DNA from: Alphaproteobacteria bacterium
GTDB lineage: Bacteria > Pseudomonadota > Alphaproteobacteria > Micavibrionales > Micavibrionaceae
Length of the DNA stretch: 64,000 bases
Direction of reading: 5' to 3'
Assembly: GCA_030424975.1 (NCBI GenBank)
Contig: JAUHVY010000001.1
Span: forward strand, 245,093 to 309,092
Shown: positions 8,578 through 17,986 of the stretch, in pieces
Layout of the letters: every line of letters begins with the position of its first letter
Position numbering within the stretch: the stretch's first letter is position 1
The notes under the pieces: generated by a model
What the model was told of the DNA's origin: nothing
Seen by the model: only the letters and a program-made list of their open reading frames with translations
The model's database searches: none
Translations under genes and position numbers: made by a program

Positions 8578-9225
8578 TTAACCGATATCAAGGTCTTTTG
8601 CGATATATGCCGGAACTTCCGGTTGCTCCGTATAGGCGTGTGTGCCTTCGGCAGGGTGCTTTGGTGCATTAAAGTCGTATGTTGTACCGGTTTGCTGATC
8701 AACCATTACATAATGCGCATCGCCGCCATCATGTTCAATAACCGCCAAACCGTTTTGCGCCGCGCCCATAATTGCTTGGTCACGCTCGTCTTTCGGAATA
8801 GAGATAAAGTGAAGCAGGTTATCTTTTTCATCTGCATCTAGTGCATCATACGCTTTTACATCACTACCAAGATCTTGTCTTAGTTGCGCTTCGCTTTGTT
8901 TTTTCACTGCGTCGCTTACATCTGATTTGATGTAACCTTGGTCGATCAAGCGTCCTGCAAAGTCAGAAAGAAGCTCAACCGCTTCGCCTTTGCTTACAAC
9001 GCCGTCATCTTTTTTCGCGCCGCTAATGTCCATGTTGAACTTTTGTTCCATCATGGCGCCTTGTTGCGGGTTGTTCAAAATTGTTACGATTTCATCGAAG
9101 CTAACATTTGTTGATTGCTCAGGCTCTCCGTCGATTACATCGCCGACTTTGTTTGCTGCATCTTTACCCAAATCAACGGCTTTCTTTGCTGCTTCTTCTA
9201 ATTTTTTCTTCAGGTCCCATCCCAT
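8578..9225 (-). CDS. Uncharacterised cytoplasmic protein with EF-hand-like loop, paralogue 1
   Basis: 215 residues, no signal peptide or membrane segment. Residues about 5-35 form a Lys/Ala-rich amphipathic helix (KKLEEAAKKAVDLGKDAANK). A block shared with the next gene follows: PQQGAM, EQKFNMDISGAK, then a DDG-V-x3-E loop and ELLSDFAGRLIDQGYI. The loop keeps EF-hand positions 5 (D), 6 (G), 8 (V) and 12 (E) but lacks acidic residues at 1 and 3, so calcium binding is doubtful. The C-terminus ends TEQPEVPAYIAKDLDIG, again shared. It has its own promoter-like element and a terminator. Function unknown. Confidence 0.75.
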   Translation of the reverse strand: MGWDLKKKLEEAAKKAVDLGKDAANKVGDVIDGEPEQSTNVSFDEIVTILNNPQQGAMMEQKFNMDISGAKKDDGVVSKGEAVELLSDFAGRLIDQGYIKSDVSDAVKKQSEAQLRQDLGSDVKAYDALDADEKDNLLHFISIPKDERDQAIMGAAQNGLAVIEHDGGDAHYVMVDQQTGTTYDFNAPKHPAEGTHAYTEQPEVPAYIAKDLDIG

Positions 9226-9267
9226 GGTAAATCCTTTTGTGTTACGTAAATAGGTCTAAGGGGGCGC

Positions 9268-9296
9268 ACCATAGTGATGAATTCCCCAAATGTAAA
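9268..9296 (-). promoter_or_regulatory. Sigma-70-type promoter for the 8578-9225 gene
   Basis: On the minus strand TTTACA, a 17-base spacer and TATGGT sit about 43-71 bases upstream of the start codon. Five of six -35 bases and four of six -10 bases match consensus. Confidence 0.45.
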
Positions 9297-9312
9297 GTTT
9301 TTTCGAAAAGCC

Positions 9313-9948
9313 TTAACCCATGTCAACGACGTCAATTTTGAAAATTGCGGGTGTGTATGGTTGTTCGGTTTTTGCGATAGTCTTGGTTTTAACATCGCTT
9401 AGGCTATCAATATTTGTTAATTTTCCTGTCTTAATATCAAGGAACAGATCCTTTGTCGGGATTGTATCATCGATATCCAGTGATGATAGGCCGTTCACTA
9501 ATGCCTTTTGAATGGCGCTCTGGCGCTCTGTTTCGGGAACGGAAATGAATGTCAGAAATGAATCTTTTTGTTCAGCCGTTAGATTGTCATAAGTTTCAAC
9601 ATTCTTACCAAGCTCATCACGGAGTAGTTCTTCGTTACGGCTTTTTGTCGCTGCATCTACGGATGAGCTAATATAGCCTTTATTAATAAGCTTTCCTGAA
9701 AAGTCGGCGAGCAATTCGACGGTTTCGTATTTTGTCACTTTGCCGTCATTGGCTTTTGCGCCGCTGATATCCATATTGAATTTTTGCTCAAACATTGCCC
9801 CTTGTTGCGGGTGATCCAGAATTTGCGTGATGCGTTCCAAATCGAATTCCAAATTTCCGACGGGCTTTTTCAAATCGCCTTTGGTTTGCTCGGGGTTATT
9901 TCGCATGTTGTCTAATGTTTGCTTAACTTTGTCCAGACTGTCCGTCAT
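9313..9948 (-). CDS. Uncharacterised cytoplasmic protein with EF-hand-like loop, paralogue 2
   Basis: 211 residues. It is a clear paralogue of the 8578-9225 product, sharing PQQGAM-EQKFNMDISGAK, an NDG-V-x3-E loop, ELLADFSGKLINKGYI, a middle block (LLRDELGKNVETYDNLTAEQKDS) and the terminal TEQP...PA...DMG. The N-terminal helix is shorter and less Ala-rich. The start is supported by the Shine-Dalgarno sequence AGAGGTGGA before the ATG. A good TTGGAA-17-TATAAT promoter precedes it, so it is likely expressed well and independently of flagellar sigma-54 control. No domain is recognised; the genes may simply be located here. Confidence 0.75.
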   Translation of the reverse strand: MTDSLDKVKQTLDNMRNNPEQTKGDLKKPVGNLEFDLERITQILDHPQQGAMFEQKFNMDISGAKANDGKVTKYETVELLADFSGKLINKGYISSSVDAATKSRNEELLRDELGKNVETYDNLTAEQKDSFLTFISVPETERQSAIQKALVNGLSSLDIDDTIPTKDLFLDIKTGKLTNIDSLSDVKTKTIAKTEQPYTPAIFKIDVVDMG

Positions 9949-9982
9949 GGCTCCACCTCTTGTGTTTTTTGGTGATAGATTA

Positions 9983-10011
9983 ATTATACGCAGTGTTTAA
10001 AATTTTTCCAA
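9983..10011 (-). promoter_or_regulatory. Sigma-70-type promoter for the 9313-9948 gene
   Basis: On the minus strand TTGGAA, exactly 17 bases, then a perfect TATAAT. The predicted start site is near 9976, giving a leader of about 27 bases before the ATG at 9948. Confidence 0.6.
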
Positions 10012-10022
10012 ATTTCTAAAGC

Positions 10023-11423
10023 TTAATTGCTACTGGCAGCAGGAATATCAACGCCGTCTTCTTTATATTGGTTCAATTTATTTCTTAATGTACGTATTGA
10101 GATACCCAAAATATTCGCTGCGTGTGTACGATTTCCAAGGCAATGATCAAGTGTGTTGATAATCATATCACGTTCAACATCGGCAATTGTGCGGCCAATC
10201 ATGCTCTCGACGCTGCCTTGGTTTTGTATGACAGGGGGGCTTTGCGGTGTTTTTCCCGCGCTTGAAACACCGGCCGGATCGGGGGCATTTGCCGGCGCCT
10301 GTGCAGGGGCGCTTGTTGATAAACCCTCACTTTGAATAAAGATGGCGTCAGGTTCTACTTCATCTTCGCTCGACATCAAAATGGCACGATGCATTGTGTT
10401 TTCAAGTTCACGGATGTTACCGCGCCATGCACAAGCCTGTAGTTTTTCAATCGCGGCCTGTGAAACAATTTTCTTTTCAATGCTGTTTGCTTCGGCGTAT
10501 TTATCGGCGAAAAACTGTGATAAACGGGCAATATCAGATGGGCGATCACGTAAAGGCGGTAGGGGGATGTTCACAACATTTAGGCGGAAATAGAGGTCCT
10601 CTCTAAATTCACCTTTTTGAACAGAGGCACCTAAGTCGCGGTTTGATGTTGCGATAATGCGCACATCAACTTTGATTGAATCATTGCTGCCGATACGGGT
10701 GATTTCTTTTTCCTGAATAGCGCGCAAGAATTTTGCCTGCAAAAGCGGGTGCATCTCGCTGACCTCGTCCAGCAGGATTGTGCCCATATGCGCTTCTTCG
10801 AATTTCCCTATGCGGCGTGATGATGCGCCCGTGAAGGCACCTTTTTCATGGCCGAATAATTCCGATTCCAACAGGTTTTCAGGGATGGCAGCGCAATTCA
10901 CCGCAATGAACGGGCCGCTTTTGCGTTTTGATTTATTATGCAGGTAACGTGACATGACCTCTTTACCTGTTCCGGATTCACCGGTGATCATGACGGTCGC
11001 TTCGCTCGGTGCGATTTTATCGGCCAATGCGATGATCGGTTTCATCGACGGGTCGTTGGCGATCATGGAATTGTTTTCTTCGGTGACTGCCTCAAGGACT
11101 GCGGCAATCAGTTCTGCATCCGGCGGTAGGGGGATGTATTCTTTTGCGCCTTCTTGAATGGCTTTCACGGCGGACCGTGCATCGGTGCTGACGCCGCAGG
11201 CAACAACAGGCATGTGAATACGCTCTGTCTTAAGGCGTTCGATAAAATCACCAATTTTCTGTTTGACGTCCACCATCGCAAGGTCGGCGCTTTTTCCGTT
11301 GAGCAGCGCCCCAATGGCCTGATCTATGTCTTCACAATGCGTCACCTTTGCACCACGTTGCAGGGCGATTTTCCCCGCCTGAGAGATGTGTCCGTCCAAG
11401 CCGCCGATAATCATTAAACGCAT
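10023..11423 (-). CDS. flbD: FlbD-like sigma-54-dependent flagellar activator
   Basis: 466 residues in three parts. The N-terminal receiver-like domain (about 1-115) has a central VDV strand but lacks the full acidic pocket, as in FlbD proteins not driven by a standard kinase. The AAA+ domain has Walker A GESGTGKE, Walker B and the sigma-54 contact loop GAFTGA. A Pro/Ala-rich linker leads to a C-terminal Fis-type helix-turn-helix (NRTHAANILGISIRTLRNKL). FlbD activates sigma-54 flagellar genes and in Caulobacter is governed by FliX, whose gene is at 28195. Sigma-54-like sites before four operons here are its likely targets. It is separated from the fliF operon by an oppositely oriented gene. 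Confidence 0.9.
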   Translation of the reverse strand: MRLMIIGGLDGHISQAGKIALQRGAKVTHCEDIDQAIGALLNGKSADLAMVDVKQKIGDFIERLKTERIHMPVVACGVSTDARSAVKAIQEGAKEYIPLPPDAELIAAVLEAVTEENNSMIANDPSMKPIIALADKIAPSEATVMITGESGTGKEVMSRYLHNKSKRKSGPFIAVNCAAIPENLLESELFGHEKGAFTGASSRRIGKFEEAHMGTILLDEVSEMHPLLQAKFLRAIQEKEITRIGSNDSIKVDVRIIATSNRDLGASVQKGEFREDLYFRLNVVNIPLPPLRDRPSDIARLSQFFADKYAEANSIEKKIVSQAAIEKLQACAWRGNIRELENTMHRAILMSSEDEVEPDAIFIQSEGLSTSAPAQAPANAPDPAGVSSAGKTPQSPPVIQNQGSVESMIGRTIADVERDMIINTLDHCLGNRTHAANILGISIRTLRNKLNQYKEDGVDIPAASSN

Positions 11424-11525
11424 ATGAAAGAATACTCCCGATACAAAACCTTAAATTAGAAAACTCTGTGATATAATGCAGCGAATTAACGCATAAGCAA
11501 TATATTTACAGTATAATGCCAATTG

Positions 11526-12200
11526 ATGACACAGAAGAATTATATACCAGACGGATACGATCGAATAAAGGTTGTTGGTGATATGTTGTCATTTTTGACA
11601 ACGGACTTTGAGCCAAAAGCCAATGTTGTTTTGTTCCAACGTGATATTAGCGGCGATTTTGATCGATTAGCCGCATTGATGGCTGTGCATTACGGGTTGG
11701 AGGAGGAAGAGATTTTCATCAAGTATAGCGAGCGTGATGAGATATTAGCTTTTCGCGAAACACTGGATGATGATCTAAAACCATGTGTCGATTTGATTTT
11801 GAATGACATGGAATTTTTTTATTCATCTGGAATCAAAACGCATATGCGGTTGCTCACCAATTATAAAATCCATCAGGGGACATATGAATTTCATGTTGAT
11901 GGTCTCATGCAGGATTTTGATCGCTACATGACGTGCTACACGGAGCCTGTGACGCAATTTATTAGGAATGAAGATGTTGTGCAGGTTAACGGGCACGATG
12001 TTATTTGCAAACCTGATGCGGAAATTTTTGGTTTTTGTGTGGGTGATATTTGGAAATCACGTGTGCGGAATAAGGCGAAAAACAGTGCTGATACGTTTTT
12101 GGAAAAAATGCTGCGGGTTAAGGAGGGGCGCGCCTTTGTTCATCGCGCACAAAAATCTGATAAACCACGCCTGATGGTGGTTGGCGATAAGCGCGTATAA
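11526..12200 (+). CDS. DUF1826-like protein, paralogue 1
   Basis: 224 residues from the ATG at 11526 (a TTG lies directly upstream). No signal peptide. VVLFQRDISGDFDRLA near residue 40 and FHVDG...DRYMTCYTEPVTQF near residue 125 resemble the conserved blocks I associate with the DUF1826 family (FHxD...R..CTYxGPGT). A second, diverged copy is at 42626-43252. A His/Asp pair could bind metal, but this is inference. It sits between divergent flbD and convergent motA, so it has its own promoter region in 11424-11525, where nothing clear is seen. The function of the family is not established. Confidence 0.65.
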   Translation: MTQKNYIPDGYDRIKVVGDMLSFLTTDFEPKANVVLFQRDISGDFDRLAALMAVHYGLEEEEIFIKYSERDEILAFRETLDDDLKPCVDLILNDMEFFYSSGIKTHMRLLTNYKIHQGTYEFHVDGLMQDFDRYMTCYTEPVTQFIRNEDVVQVNGHDVICKPDAEIFGFCVGDIWKSRVRNKAKNSADTFLEKMLRVKEGRAFVHRAQKSDKPRLMVVGDKRV

Positions 12201-12225
12201 TGCGCATATCTGTTTCTTTAATAAT

Positions 12226-13083
12226 TTAATCGAAATATTTAATGCGTTCCGATGGCGGTAAAATGGAATTGATCGTCATTTCCAAATTGCGCGGGTTTTC
12301 CTGTTTCAGAACCGACATTACCGTAAACAGTGTCATTTTTTTAGCCTTGACCGTATCGGCTGCGATTTTTTCAAGCTTGGCGGCAAGGGGCGCGAAAACA
12401 ATACTGCTCAAGATAGCACCATAAAATGTCGTCAGAAGAGCAAGCGCCATGTCACCACCCAGTTGGTCTGGGTTATCTGCAAGGTTAGCGAGCATTTTTA
12501 CAAGGCCGACCAATGTCCCGATCAGGCCCATCGCAGGCGCAATTTCAGAGGCGCGTCGCAAAATGCTGGCGGCACGTTTCAGGCGCTCTTCTTCTTCGTC
12601 GATATCCTGTTGCAAGATGCGCTCTATGTCTTCGGGGTTGTATCCGTCAACAGCCAGGCGCAGAGCGTAATTTAAAAACGGTTCGTTTGCCGTTTGGCCT
12701 TCGAAGTTTGAGAGGGTTAAAAGGCCGCGTTTTCGGGCTATATCGGCGAGGTCAACCATCGCGCGCGCCAATGCCTTAATATCCCGTACAGGGCGCATAA
12801 AGGATGAAAAGATAACACCAATAGATTCGCGTAGCTCTTTTCCGGTATAGGCGATGCAGGTCGCGGTAATTGTGCCGAATACAACAATCAAAATGGATGG
12901 CGTGTTAAAAAATCCTGCGTTGCTTTCACCGATGGATATTGCGCCGATGATTAAGACGAAAGACAGGATTATTCCCAAAATGCTGGCAAAATCAAGGGCG
13001 GAGCTTGCGACCGGCACGCGAATAGTCGGAAGCGGGGCTGCTTCCTGTTGTGGCGCTGCTGCTGCGGCTTCATTTTCGGCCAT
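12226..13083 (-). CDS. motA: MotA flagellar stator channel subunit
   Basis: 285 residues. The start is the ATG at 13083, preceded by AAGGA at nine bases; a TTG three codons upstream lies directly on that site. An Ala/Pro/Glu-rich N-terminal tail precedes the four membrane segments of the MotA/PomA family (about 30-50, 60-80, 185-205, 220-240). The large cytoplasmic loop between segments 2 and 3 contacts FliG. The conserved stretch PAMGLIGTLVGLV and the segment-4 proline (VFAPLAAKL) are present. It is the last gene of the fliF operon, as in many Rhodospirillales, while its MotB partners are 25 kb away. Confidence 0.92.
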   Translation of the reverse strand: MAENEAAAAAPQQEAAPLPTIRVPVASSALDFASILGIILSFVLIIGAISIGESNAGFFNTPSILIVVFGTITATCIAYTGKELRESIGVIFSSFMRPVRDIKALARAMVDLADIARKRGLLTLSNFEGQTANEPFLNYALRLAVDGYNPEDIERILQQDIDEEEERLKRAASILRRASEIAPAMGLIGTLVGLVKMLANLADNPDQLGGDMALALLTTFYGAILSSIVFAPLAAKLEKIAADTVKAKKMTLFTVMSVLKQENPRNLEMTINSILPPSERIKYFD

Positions 13084-13159
13084 ATCATACAATCCTTGTA
13101 TCAGGTCATACTTGAGGGCGTATCATTTAAGCCCTCACCAAACGCAGTGGAAAGAACGC

Positions 13160-13564
13160 CTATGATGAGCGTTCGGATTTAACGATCTCAGTCATGGTAA
13201 TGCCGAGCTTGTCTTCAACGACAACAACCTCACCACGCGCGACAAGGCGGTTGTTTACGTAAATATCGATGGCTTCGCCCACTTTACGGTCGAGTTCAAC
13301 AACCGCGCCACGGCCAAGTTTCAAAAGCTGGCTAACCTGCATGGTTGAACGACCCAAAACGGCCGAAACGTTGACGGGAATATCATAGATCGCCGTCACA
13401 TCACCTGCCATGGCTTCGCCAATTTCAAATTCGCGCTCATCACGACCCTGTAGTTCCGCAGGTTCTTCAATTTCATCCAGGTTTAAATCACTACCACCTT
13501 CGGGGCCGAACATGTTGTCAACATCGGCTTGGCTGGCATTGTCACCGTTGTCTTCATCACTCAT
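13160..13564 (-). CDS. fliN: FliN C-ring switch protein
   Basis: 134 residues. The acidic N-terminal half (DEDNGDNASQADVDNMFGPEGG) is variable. Residues about 55-130 form the SpoA/FliN domain (VSAVLGRSTMQVSQLLKLGRG, YVNNRLVARGEVVVVEDKLGI), which builds the bottom of the cytoplasmic ring with FliM and binds FliH at the export gate. It overlaps the end of fliH by four bases, indicating coupled translation, in the order fliF-fliG-fliH-fliN-motA. Confidence 0.95.
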   Translation of the reverse strand: MSDEDNGDNASQADVDNMFGPEGGSDLNLDEIEEPAELQGRDEREFEIGEAMAGDVTAIYDIPVNVSAVLGRSTMQVSQLLKLGRGAVVELDRKVGEAIDIYVNNRLVARGEVVVVEDKLGITMTEIVKSERSS

Positions 13565-14274
13565 GTTTGTTTCTCCTGATCATTGCTGTCGTCTTGTGCG
13601 TCTGCGCCGTCATTTTCGGCTATTACAACAGGTTGTTTTGTCTGAATATCATGAACGGTAATACCACGCTCCGCAAGGGCGTCTTTTATGATATCAAAAG
13701 TTTTTTTGGCGATATCTTCATGATTATACAACATTCCACCGCCATCCCATAGTATTTGTGCCTGTGTATTGGGAATATCTTCTTTGGCGCTAATAATGTA
13801 TTGATCCTGCGGGATAGAAGAGCTTGTAAATGCTTTTTCAACCTTATCTTTTATATCGGGGTGAATGCGAATATCTATACGCGCCGCGTTTTCGAGATTC
13901 TGTAGGGCATTTTTCACGGCATTTGTTATTTCGTCTGCAGCAAAATTTTGTGCAAGAAAGGGGAAGAGGTTCTCGTATATTTTGGCGGTTAAGTTTGGTG
14001 CTTCAGTCTCAAACACGCTATTGCGTTGCGCTTCGTTAGACATAAATATCTGTAGCTTTTGTGCTATATCATTCAAAAGCATCTGTGTTTGTTTTTCAAT
14101 TGACTGCTGTGCTTCTTTAATACCTTGTTGTTTGCCCTGTTCAAAAGATTTTTGTTTTTCTTCGTCTAGCGTTGTTTGTGTGAACTCGGGCTCCTCGACA
14201 AATTCCTCTTCCTCGACAGGCGGGGCGTCATCATCGAAGTTATTTGTATCAAAGAAAAAAGGTTGCCCTTTCAT
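13561..14274 (-). CDS. fliH: FliH-like export ATPase regulator
   Basis: 237 residues. An acidic N-terminus (about 1-40, many Glu/Asp) precedes a helical segment with small-residue spacing (EQGKQQGIKEAQQSIEKQ). The C-terminal FliH/YscL-like domain follows, where FLAQNFAADEITNAVKNALQ and RIDIRIHPDIKDKVEKAF are visible. FliH holds the FliI ATPase and links it to FliN. Position between fliG and fliN matches Caulobacter flbE/fliH. The final 25 residues are acidic and unusual. Sequence similarity to classical FliH is low, so the call leans on both pattern and position. Confidence 0.85.
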   Translation of the reverse strand: MKGQPFFFDTNNFDDDAPPVEEEEFVEEPEFTQTTLDEEKQKSFEQGKQQGIKEAQQSIEKQTQMLLNDIAQKLQIFMSNEAQRNSVFETEAPNLTAKIYENLFPFLAQNFAADEITNAVKNALQNLENAARIDIRIHPDIKDKVEKAFTSSSIPQDQYIISAKEDIPNTQAQILWDGGGMLYNHEDIAKKTFDIIKDALAERGITVHDIQTKQPVVIAENDGADAQDDSNDQEKQT

Positions 14275-14336
14275 GCGTGTGCTGTTCCTTTATAATCCGT
14301 TGGTCTGAGTATAACACAATGGGCCAAATAATGATA

Positions 14337-15362
14337 TTAACCGATCATTTCTTCTTCTACGGCGCCGGTGGAAATTGTAACTTCGCCTCGACCCTCCAGG
14401 TCTTTTGTGACGGTTACAACATATTGTTGTGCTTCTTCGACGTCTTTCAATCGAACAGGGCCCATTGCAGCCATATCTTCTTTCATAATTTTGGCTGCAC
14501 GTTCGGACATATTGCCGAAGAACAGGTCTTTTAGCTCGTCTGTCGCGCCCTTCAGTGCAAGCGGAAGCTTTTCCTTGTCCACGGCGCGGATAACAGTTTG
14601 AATAGAAGCCTGATCCAGCTTGAGCAAGTCTTCGAAAGTGAACATAAGGCTTCTGATTTTTTCTGCCGCATCGGGGGAATCTTTTTCAAGTTCATCCATA
14701 AAGCGCGTTTCAACGGCGCGTTCCATGTTGTTGAAGATTTCCGCAATTAATTCGTGACTGTCACGACGCTGGGTTCTGGCAAGGTTTGACATGAACTCTT
14801 TGCGCAGTGTTTTTTCCACCTCATCCAGAATGTCTTTTTGGACGGTTTCCATGCGAAGCATTCGGTTCACAACCTCTAGGGCAAATCCCTCGGGCAAAAT
14901 TGCCAGAACGCGTGCCGCGTGATCTGTTGCAACCTTTGATAAAACAACGGCCACTGTCTGAGGGTATTCTTTTTGTAAGAAGCTCGCCAAGATATCCTCG
15001 TTCACATTGCCCAGTTTTTCCCACATTGTGCGTCCTGCCGGGCCTCGGATCTCCTCCATAATCAAATCAATTTTTTCCTGCGAGAGGCCGGAACTGATAA
15101 GCATACGTTCCGTACTCTCCTGTGATCCGACGAGTGAGTTTGTTGAACTCATTTGATCTGTAAAATCAATAAATAGTCGTTCGACAACTGTGGGGCCGAT
15201 CTTGCCCAAACCTGAAATGATCTGTGAAATTTCCAAAATTTCATCATCATCCATGTTTTTAAAAATCTGAGCGGTATGTTCCTCGCTTAATGACAGGATA
15301 AATATGGCGGCTTTTTCTGGGCCGGATAAGGATCTGTAATCATCTCGTACACGCATGGCCAT
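14337..15362 (-). CDS. fliG: FliG motor switch protein
   Basis: 341 residues, the normal FliG length. N ([12 protein letters not shown]), middle ([18 protein letters not shown] with an EHPQ-like [12 protein letters not shown]) and C-terminal torque ([20 protein letters not shown]) domains are in order. The charged torque helix includes [12 protein letters not shown]. FliG couples the stator to the rotor and sits on FliF. It begins two bases after the fliF stop. Confidence 0.97.
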   Translation of the reverse strand: MAMRVRDDYRSLSGPEKAAIFILSLSEEHTAQIFKNMDDDEILEISQIISGLGKIGPTVVERLFIDFTDQMSSTNSLVGSQESTERMLISSGLSQEKIDLIMEEIRGPAGRTMWEKLGNVNEDILASFLQKEYPQTVAVVLSKVATDHAARVLAILPEGFALEVVNRMLRMETVQKDILDEVEKTLRKEFMSNLARTQRRDSHELIAEIFNNMERAVETRFMDELEKDSPDAAEKIRSLMFTFEDLLKLDQASIQTVIRAVDKEKLPLALKGATDELKDLFFGNMSERAAKIMKEDMAAMGPVRLKDVEEAQQYVVTVTKDLEGRGEVTISTGAVEEEMIG

Positions 15363-15364
15363 TT

Positions 15365-17065
15365 TTATCCCTCCTGCGACATCCAGCTTCTGATGACGGC
15401 CACAGTTTCTGCCGGGTACGTCTCAACGATTTCTTCTACCTTCTTTACTGTAGAGGCTTTTACTTTTCCTTCGATACCTTGGATATTGATGAGCGCTTCA
15501 TCATCTTCGCCCTGACCTTGCGCACCGGTATCAGCAGGAATAGGCATGCCGTCAGCGCCAACAAGCATGCGTTGCGCCTGTTCAGGTGGTGCTAGGGCAG
15601 GGTTCGCAGGGCTGGCGGAGAGAAGGTCGTGTTGCAAGAGGTCATCAAGCCCCATGCCGCTTGATTTTGATCCTTCAACAGCCATAAGCTTTCCGACCAT
15701 AGGCTGTAATACCAAGAGGACAACCAAAATGATCATAATAGCAACAATAACAATCTCCGCTGCGTCGATCAGGTCGCTTTTGTCAAAGCCGAATAAGGTG
15801 CTTTCATCGACGAACTCGTCATTGACGTCGACTTGTGCAAACTGAAGATTTGCGACCTCTATCGTGTCTCCGCGATCTTCGTTAAATCCGATGGCCGTAC
15901 GGACAAGTGCTGAAATCTGTGCCATTTCTTGTTCTGATCGTGGGTTATAAGTTTTTTCGCCTTCTGCATCTGTTATGTATCGACCATCCACCAGAACGGA
16001 TACAGACAATCTGTCAATGCGCCCCGATTGCTGCACTGTATTGCGGATCGTTTTACTGATTTCGTAATTTGTAACCTCTTCAACGCGGTTGCTCTCTGCT
16101 GTGGGGCCGCCATTGCCGAGTAAGTCTGTATTAATTCCCGGAAGGTTGGTGCCGACAGAAACCTCATCAGATGGAGGCTCTGTTTCTCTGTTTTCTTCTT
16201 GGGTTGTTTGTGATGATCGTAGGACTTGCCCTTCAGGGTTGAACATTTCCTCGTTCATGCTGATTTGATCGAAATTCATTTCTGCAGTTACAATTGCAGT
16301 TACTTTTCCATAGCCAACAATGCGGCTGACTTGTTCTTCGATTTTACTTTGTAAACGGTTTTCGTAATTACGTTTCAGATCCTCTGTCTTCATAGCCATA
16401 AGGCTCTCGTCTTCTTCACCGCCCTTGGCCAGAAGATTACCATTGCTATCGATAACGGAAACGGTATTTGCTTTTAAATTGGGTACAGCTGACGCCACGA
16501 GAGATTGTATGGCGATGATTTGCTGACGCTCAACGGTTTGTCCGTTTTGAATGCCCAAAAATACGCTTGCAGAGGCGGATTTTGTTTCGCGGCTGAATAA
16601 CTCTCTTTCAGGGAGTACAATATGTACGCGGGCGCTGCGGATATTTTCCAAAGAGCTGATAGTGCGTGATATTTCGCCTTCTAATGCCCTGATTTGGTTT
16701 ATGTTTTGAACAAAATTGGTCGTTCCGAAACCTGATTGCTTGTCAAAAATTTCATAACCCATAGAGCCGCCGTTTGGCAGGCCTGCCTCAGCGAGTAACA
16801 TGCGCGCACGGCCGACTTGGTCACCCGGAACCAATATACGTGATCCGTCTGCGGAAATTTCATATGCAATTTCGGTTTCTTCTAATTTTGCGGCAACAGC
16901 ACCCGAATCAGTTGATGATAAATCGGTGTAAAGTAATTTCATTTCAGGAGATGTGACGCGCATAGAAAGGAAGACAAAGAACATCAGTAAACCAAGCAAT
17001 ATTGCGCCCATGACACCTAATCGTGCCGGGCCGAGTTGCTGGAGTGTTGCGACGAAGCTATTCAT
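15365..17065 (-). CDS. fliF: FliF MS-ring protein
   Basis: 566 residues. A first membrane helix (residues about 15-35) is followed by the periplasmic RBM1-3 domains ([44 protein letters not shown]). A linker with disordered insertion, a second membrane helix near residue 440 ([20 protein letters not shown]) and a cytoplasmic C-terminal tail binding FliG follow. FliF forms the inner-membrane base of the motor. As first gene of fliF-fliG-fliH-fliN-motA it is preceded by a sigma-54-type element. Confidence 0.97.
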   Translation of the reverse strand: MNSFVATLQQLGPARLGVMGAILLGLLMFFVFLSMRVTSPEMKLLYTDLSSTDSGAVAAKLEETEIAYEISADGSRILVPGDQVGRARMLLAEAGLPNGGSMGYEIFDKQSGFGTTNFVQNINQIRALEGEISRTISSLENIRSARVHIVLPERELFSRETKSASASVFLGIQNGQTVERQQIIAIQSLVASAVPNLKANTVSVIDSNGNLLAKGGEEDESLMAMKTEDLKRNYENRLQSKIEEQVSRIVGYGKVTAIVTAEMNFDQISMNEEMFNPEGQVLRSSQTTQEENRETEPPSDEVSVGTNLPGINTDLLGNGGPTAESNRVEEVTNYEISKTIRNTVQQSGRIDRLSVSVLVDGRYITDAEGEKTYNPRSEQEMAQISALVRTAIGFNEDRGDTIEVANLQFAQVDVNDEFVDESTLFGFDKSDLIDAAEIVIVAIMIILVVLLVLQPMVGKLMAVEGSKSSGMGLDDLLQHDLLSASPANPALAPPEQAQRMLVGADGMPIPADTGAQGQGEDDEALINIQGIEGKVKASTVKKVEEIVETYPAETVAVIRSWMSQEG

Positions 17066-17402
17066 CTATAACCTTTTTTACGCTAGAGCTACCCATAGGT
17101 TTATGGATGCAAGTATTGTACCAGAAAACACATCGAAAGCCGAGCAGGTTAGCGGTTTTTGGCACATCAACCTCTAAGGTACTTTAGTTTTCTTAAACTT
17201 GCAATCGTCAACAGATTTTTTTTCATTCTGGTGAAGGGTAAAAACATAGTTAAAAGAATGGATTATGGTTTTTTTTCGTGTGGATTTATATCTAAAAAAC
17301 TTGACTTTTTGCCATAAAGTATATAGAGTGATAGTAGGGTAGTATGTCTAAAGTATGTGTTTTTTGTGCTTTGGGCTATATAGGAAAGGTTAGGAATGTG
17401 CC
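17066..17402. other. Divergent intergenic region fliF / FlaG-like gene
   Basis: 337 bases between divergent start codons. On the minus side it holds the sigma-54-like site of fliF at 17107-17124. The plus side has GGAAAGGTTAGGAA before the 17403 start. No TTAA-N7-TTAA box or strong sigma-70 promoter was recognised. Confidence 0.6.
17107..17124 (-). promoter_or_regulatory. Sigma-54 (-24/-12) promoter of the fliF operon
   Basis: On the minus strand CTGGTACAATACTTGCAT: GG, ten bases, GC, with TTGCA at -12. The expected start site is near 17095, leaving a leader of about 30 bases. It has one deviation (T for C) from TGGCAC and aligns base for base with the sites before flgI, flgF and flgB. Confidence 0.7.
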
Positions 17403-17918
17403 ATGATTGAAGCGGCAAATTCTGCAGTATCGAACGCGTCGGTCGTAAAGGCCGTGTCTGCACAGGTGTCATCATCTGTTGCTGCCGCTGATGTTGCGCC
17501 TACGACTGTTTCTACCGGAGAGAGTAGCGTGCCGAAAGCACCATACATCAGCCCTTACATTTCCGTTGATTTAAACTCTAACAAAGCGGTTTTGCAGATC
17601 AGGGATTCTGAAACCGGTGATGTTGAGCAACAATTCCCTACGGAAAGTCGTTTGGCGCAGATCAGGCGCACGCAGGCTTTGCAAGAGGCGCGTGAATTAG
17701 CGCAAAAAAGTGTTAACGCGCAGACAGTGAGCCGAGAGGCCAGTCAAGAACAGCAGGTTGCTGCGCAGTCTTCAAATATTATTACTGTGCAGGATATCAC
17801 TTCTTCTCAGCCCTCTAATACATCAAGTGGCACACCGCAGGTGGCTGTTGCTGCGTTTACTGCGGGTGCGCAATCCGGGCAATCGGCTGGTAGTTCAGAG
17901 ATTAGTGTTCTTGCATAA
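17403..17918 (+). CDS. FlaG-like flagellar protein
   Basis: 171 residues, rich in Ser, Ala, Val and Gln, no signal peptide. The central block SVDLNSNKAVLQIRDSETGD followed by VEQQFPTESRLAQIR fits the short FlaG-type motif (strand, D, TG-x-V, P-x-E). The flanks look disordered, including a Q/S-rich tail. FlaG family proteins are exported factors affecting filament length near flagellin genes, and here flaF, flbT and the flagellin follow within 1 kb. The start ATG has AGGAA about six bases upstream. A terminator follows directly. Assignment is by motif and context. Confidence 0.6.
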   Translation: MIEAANSAVSNASVVKAVSAQVSSSVAAADVAPTTVSTGESSVPKAPYISPYISVDLNSNKAVLQIRDSETGDVEQQFPTESRLAQIRRTQALQEARELAQKSVNAQTVSREASQEQQVAAQSSNIITVQDITSSQPSNTSSGTPQVAVAAFTAGAQSGQSAGSSEISVLA

Positions 17919-17938
17919 TTGAAATTAAATTGAAACGT

Positions 17939-17970
17939 AGGCGGTCATGAAAATGAGCGCCTTTCTTTTT
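17939..17970 (+). terminator. Terminator after the FlaG-like gene
   Basis: AGGCG-g-TCAT pairs with ATGA-g-CGCCT around a GAAA loop, followed by TTCTTTTT. It starts 21 bases after the stop codon and ends before the converging flaF gene. Confidence 0.7.
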
Positions 17971-17986
17971 GTTTAGGCTGTATTAT

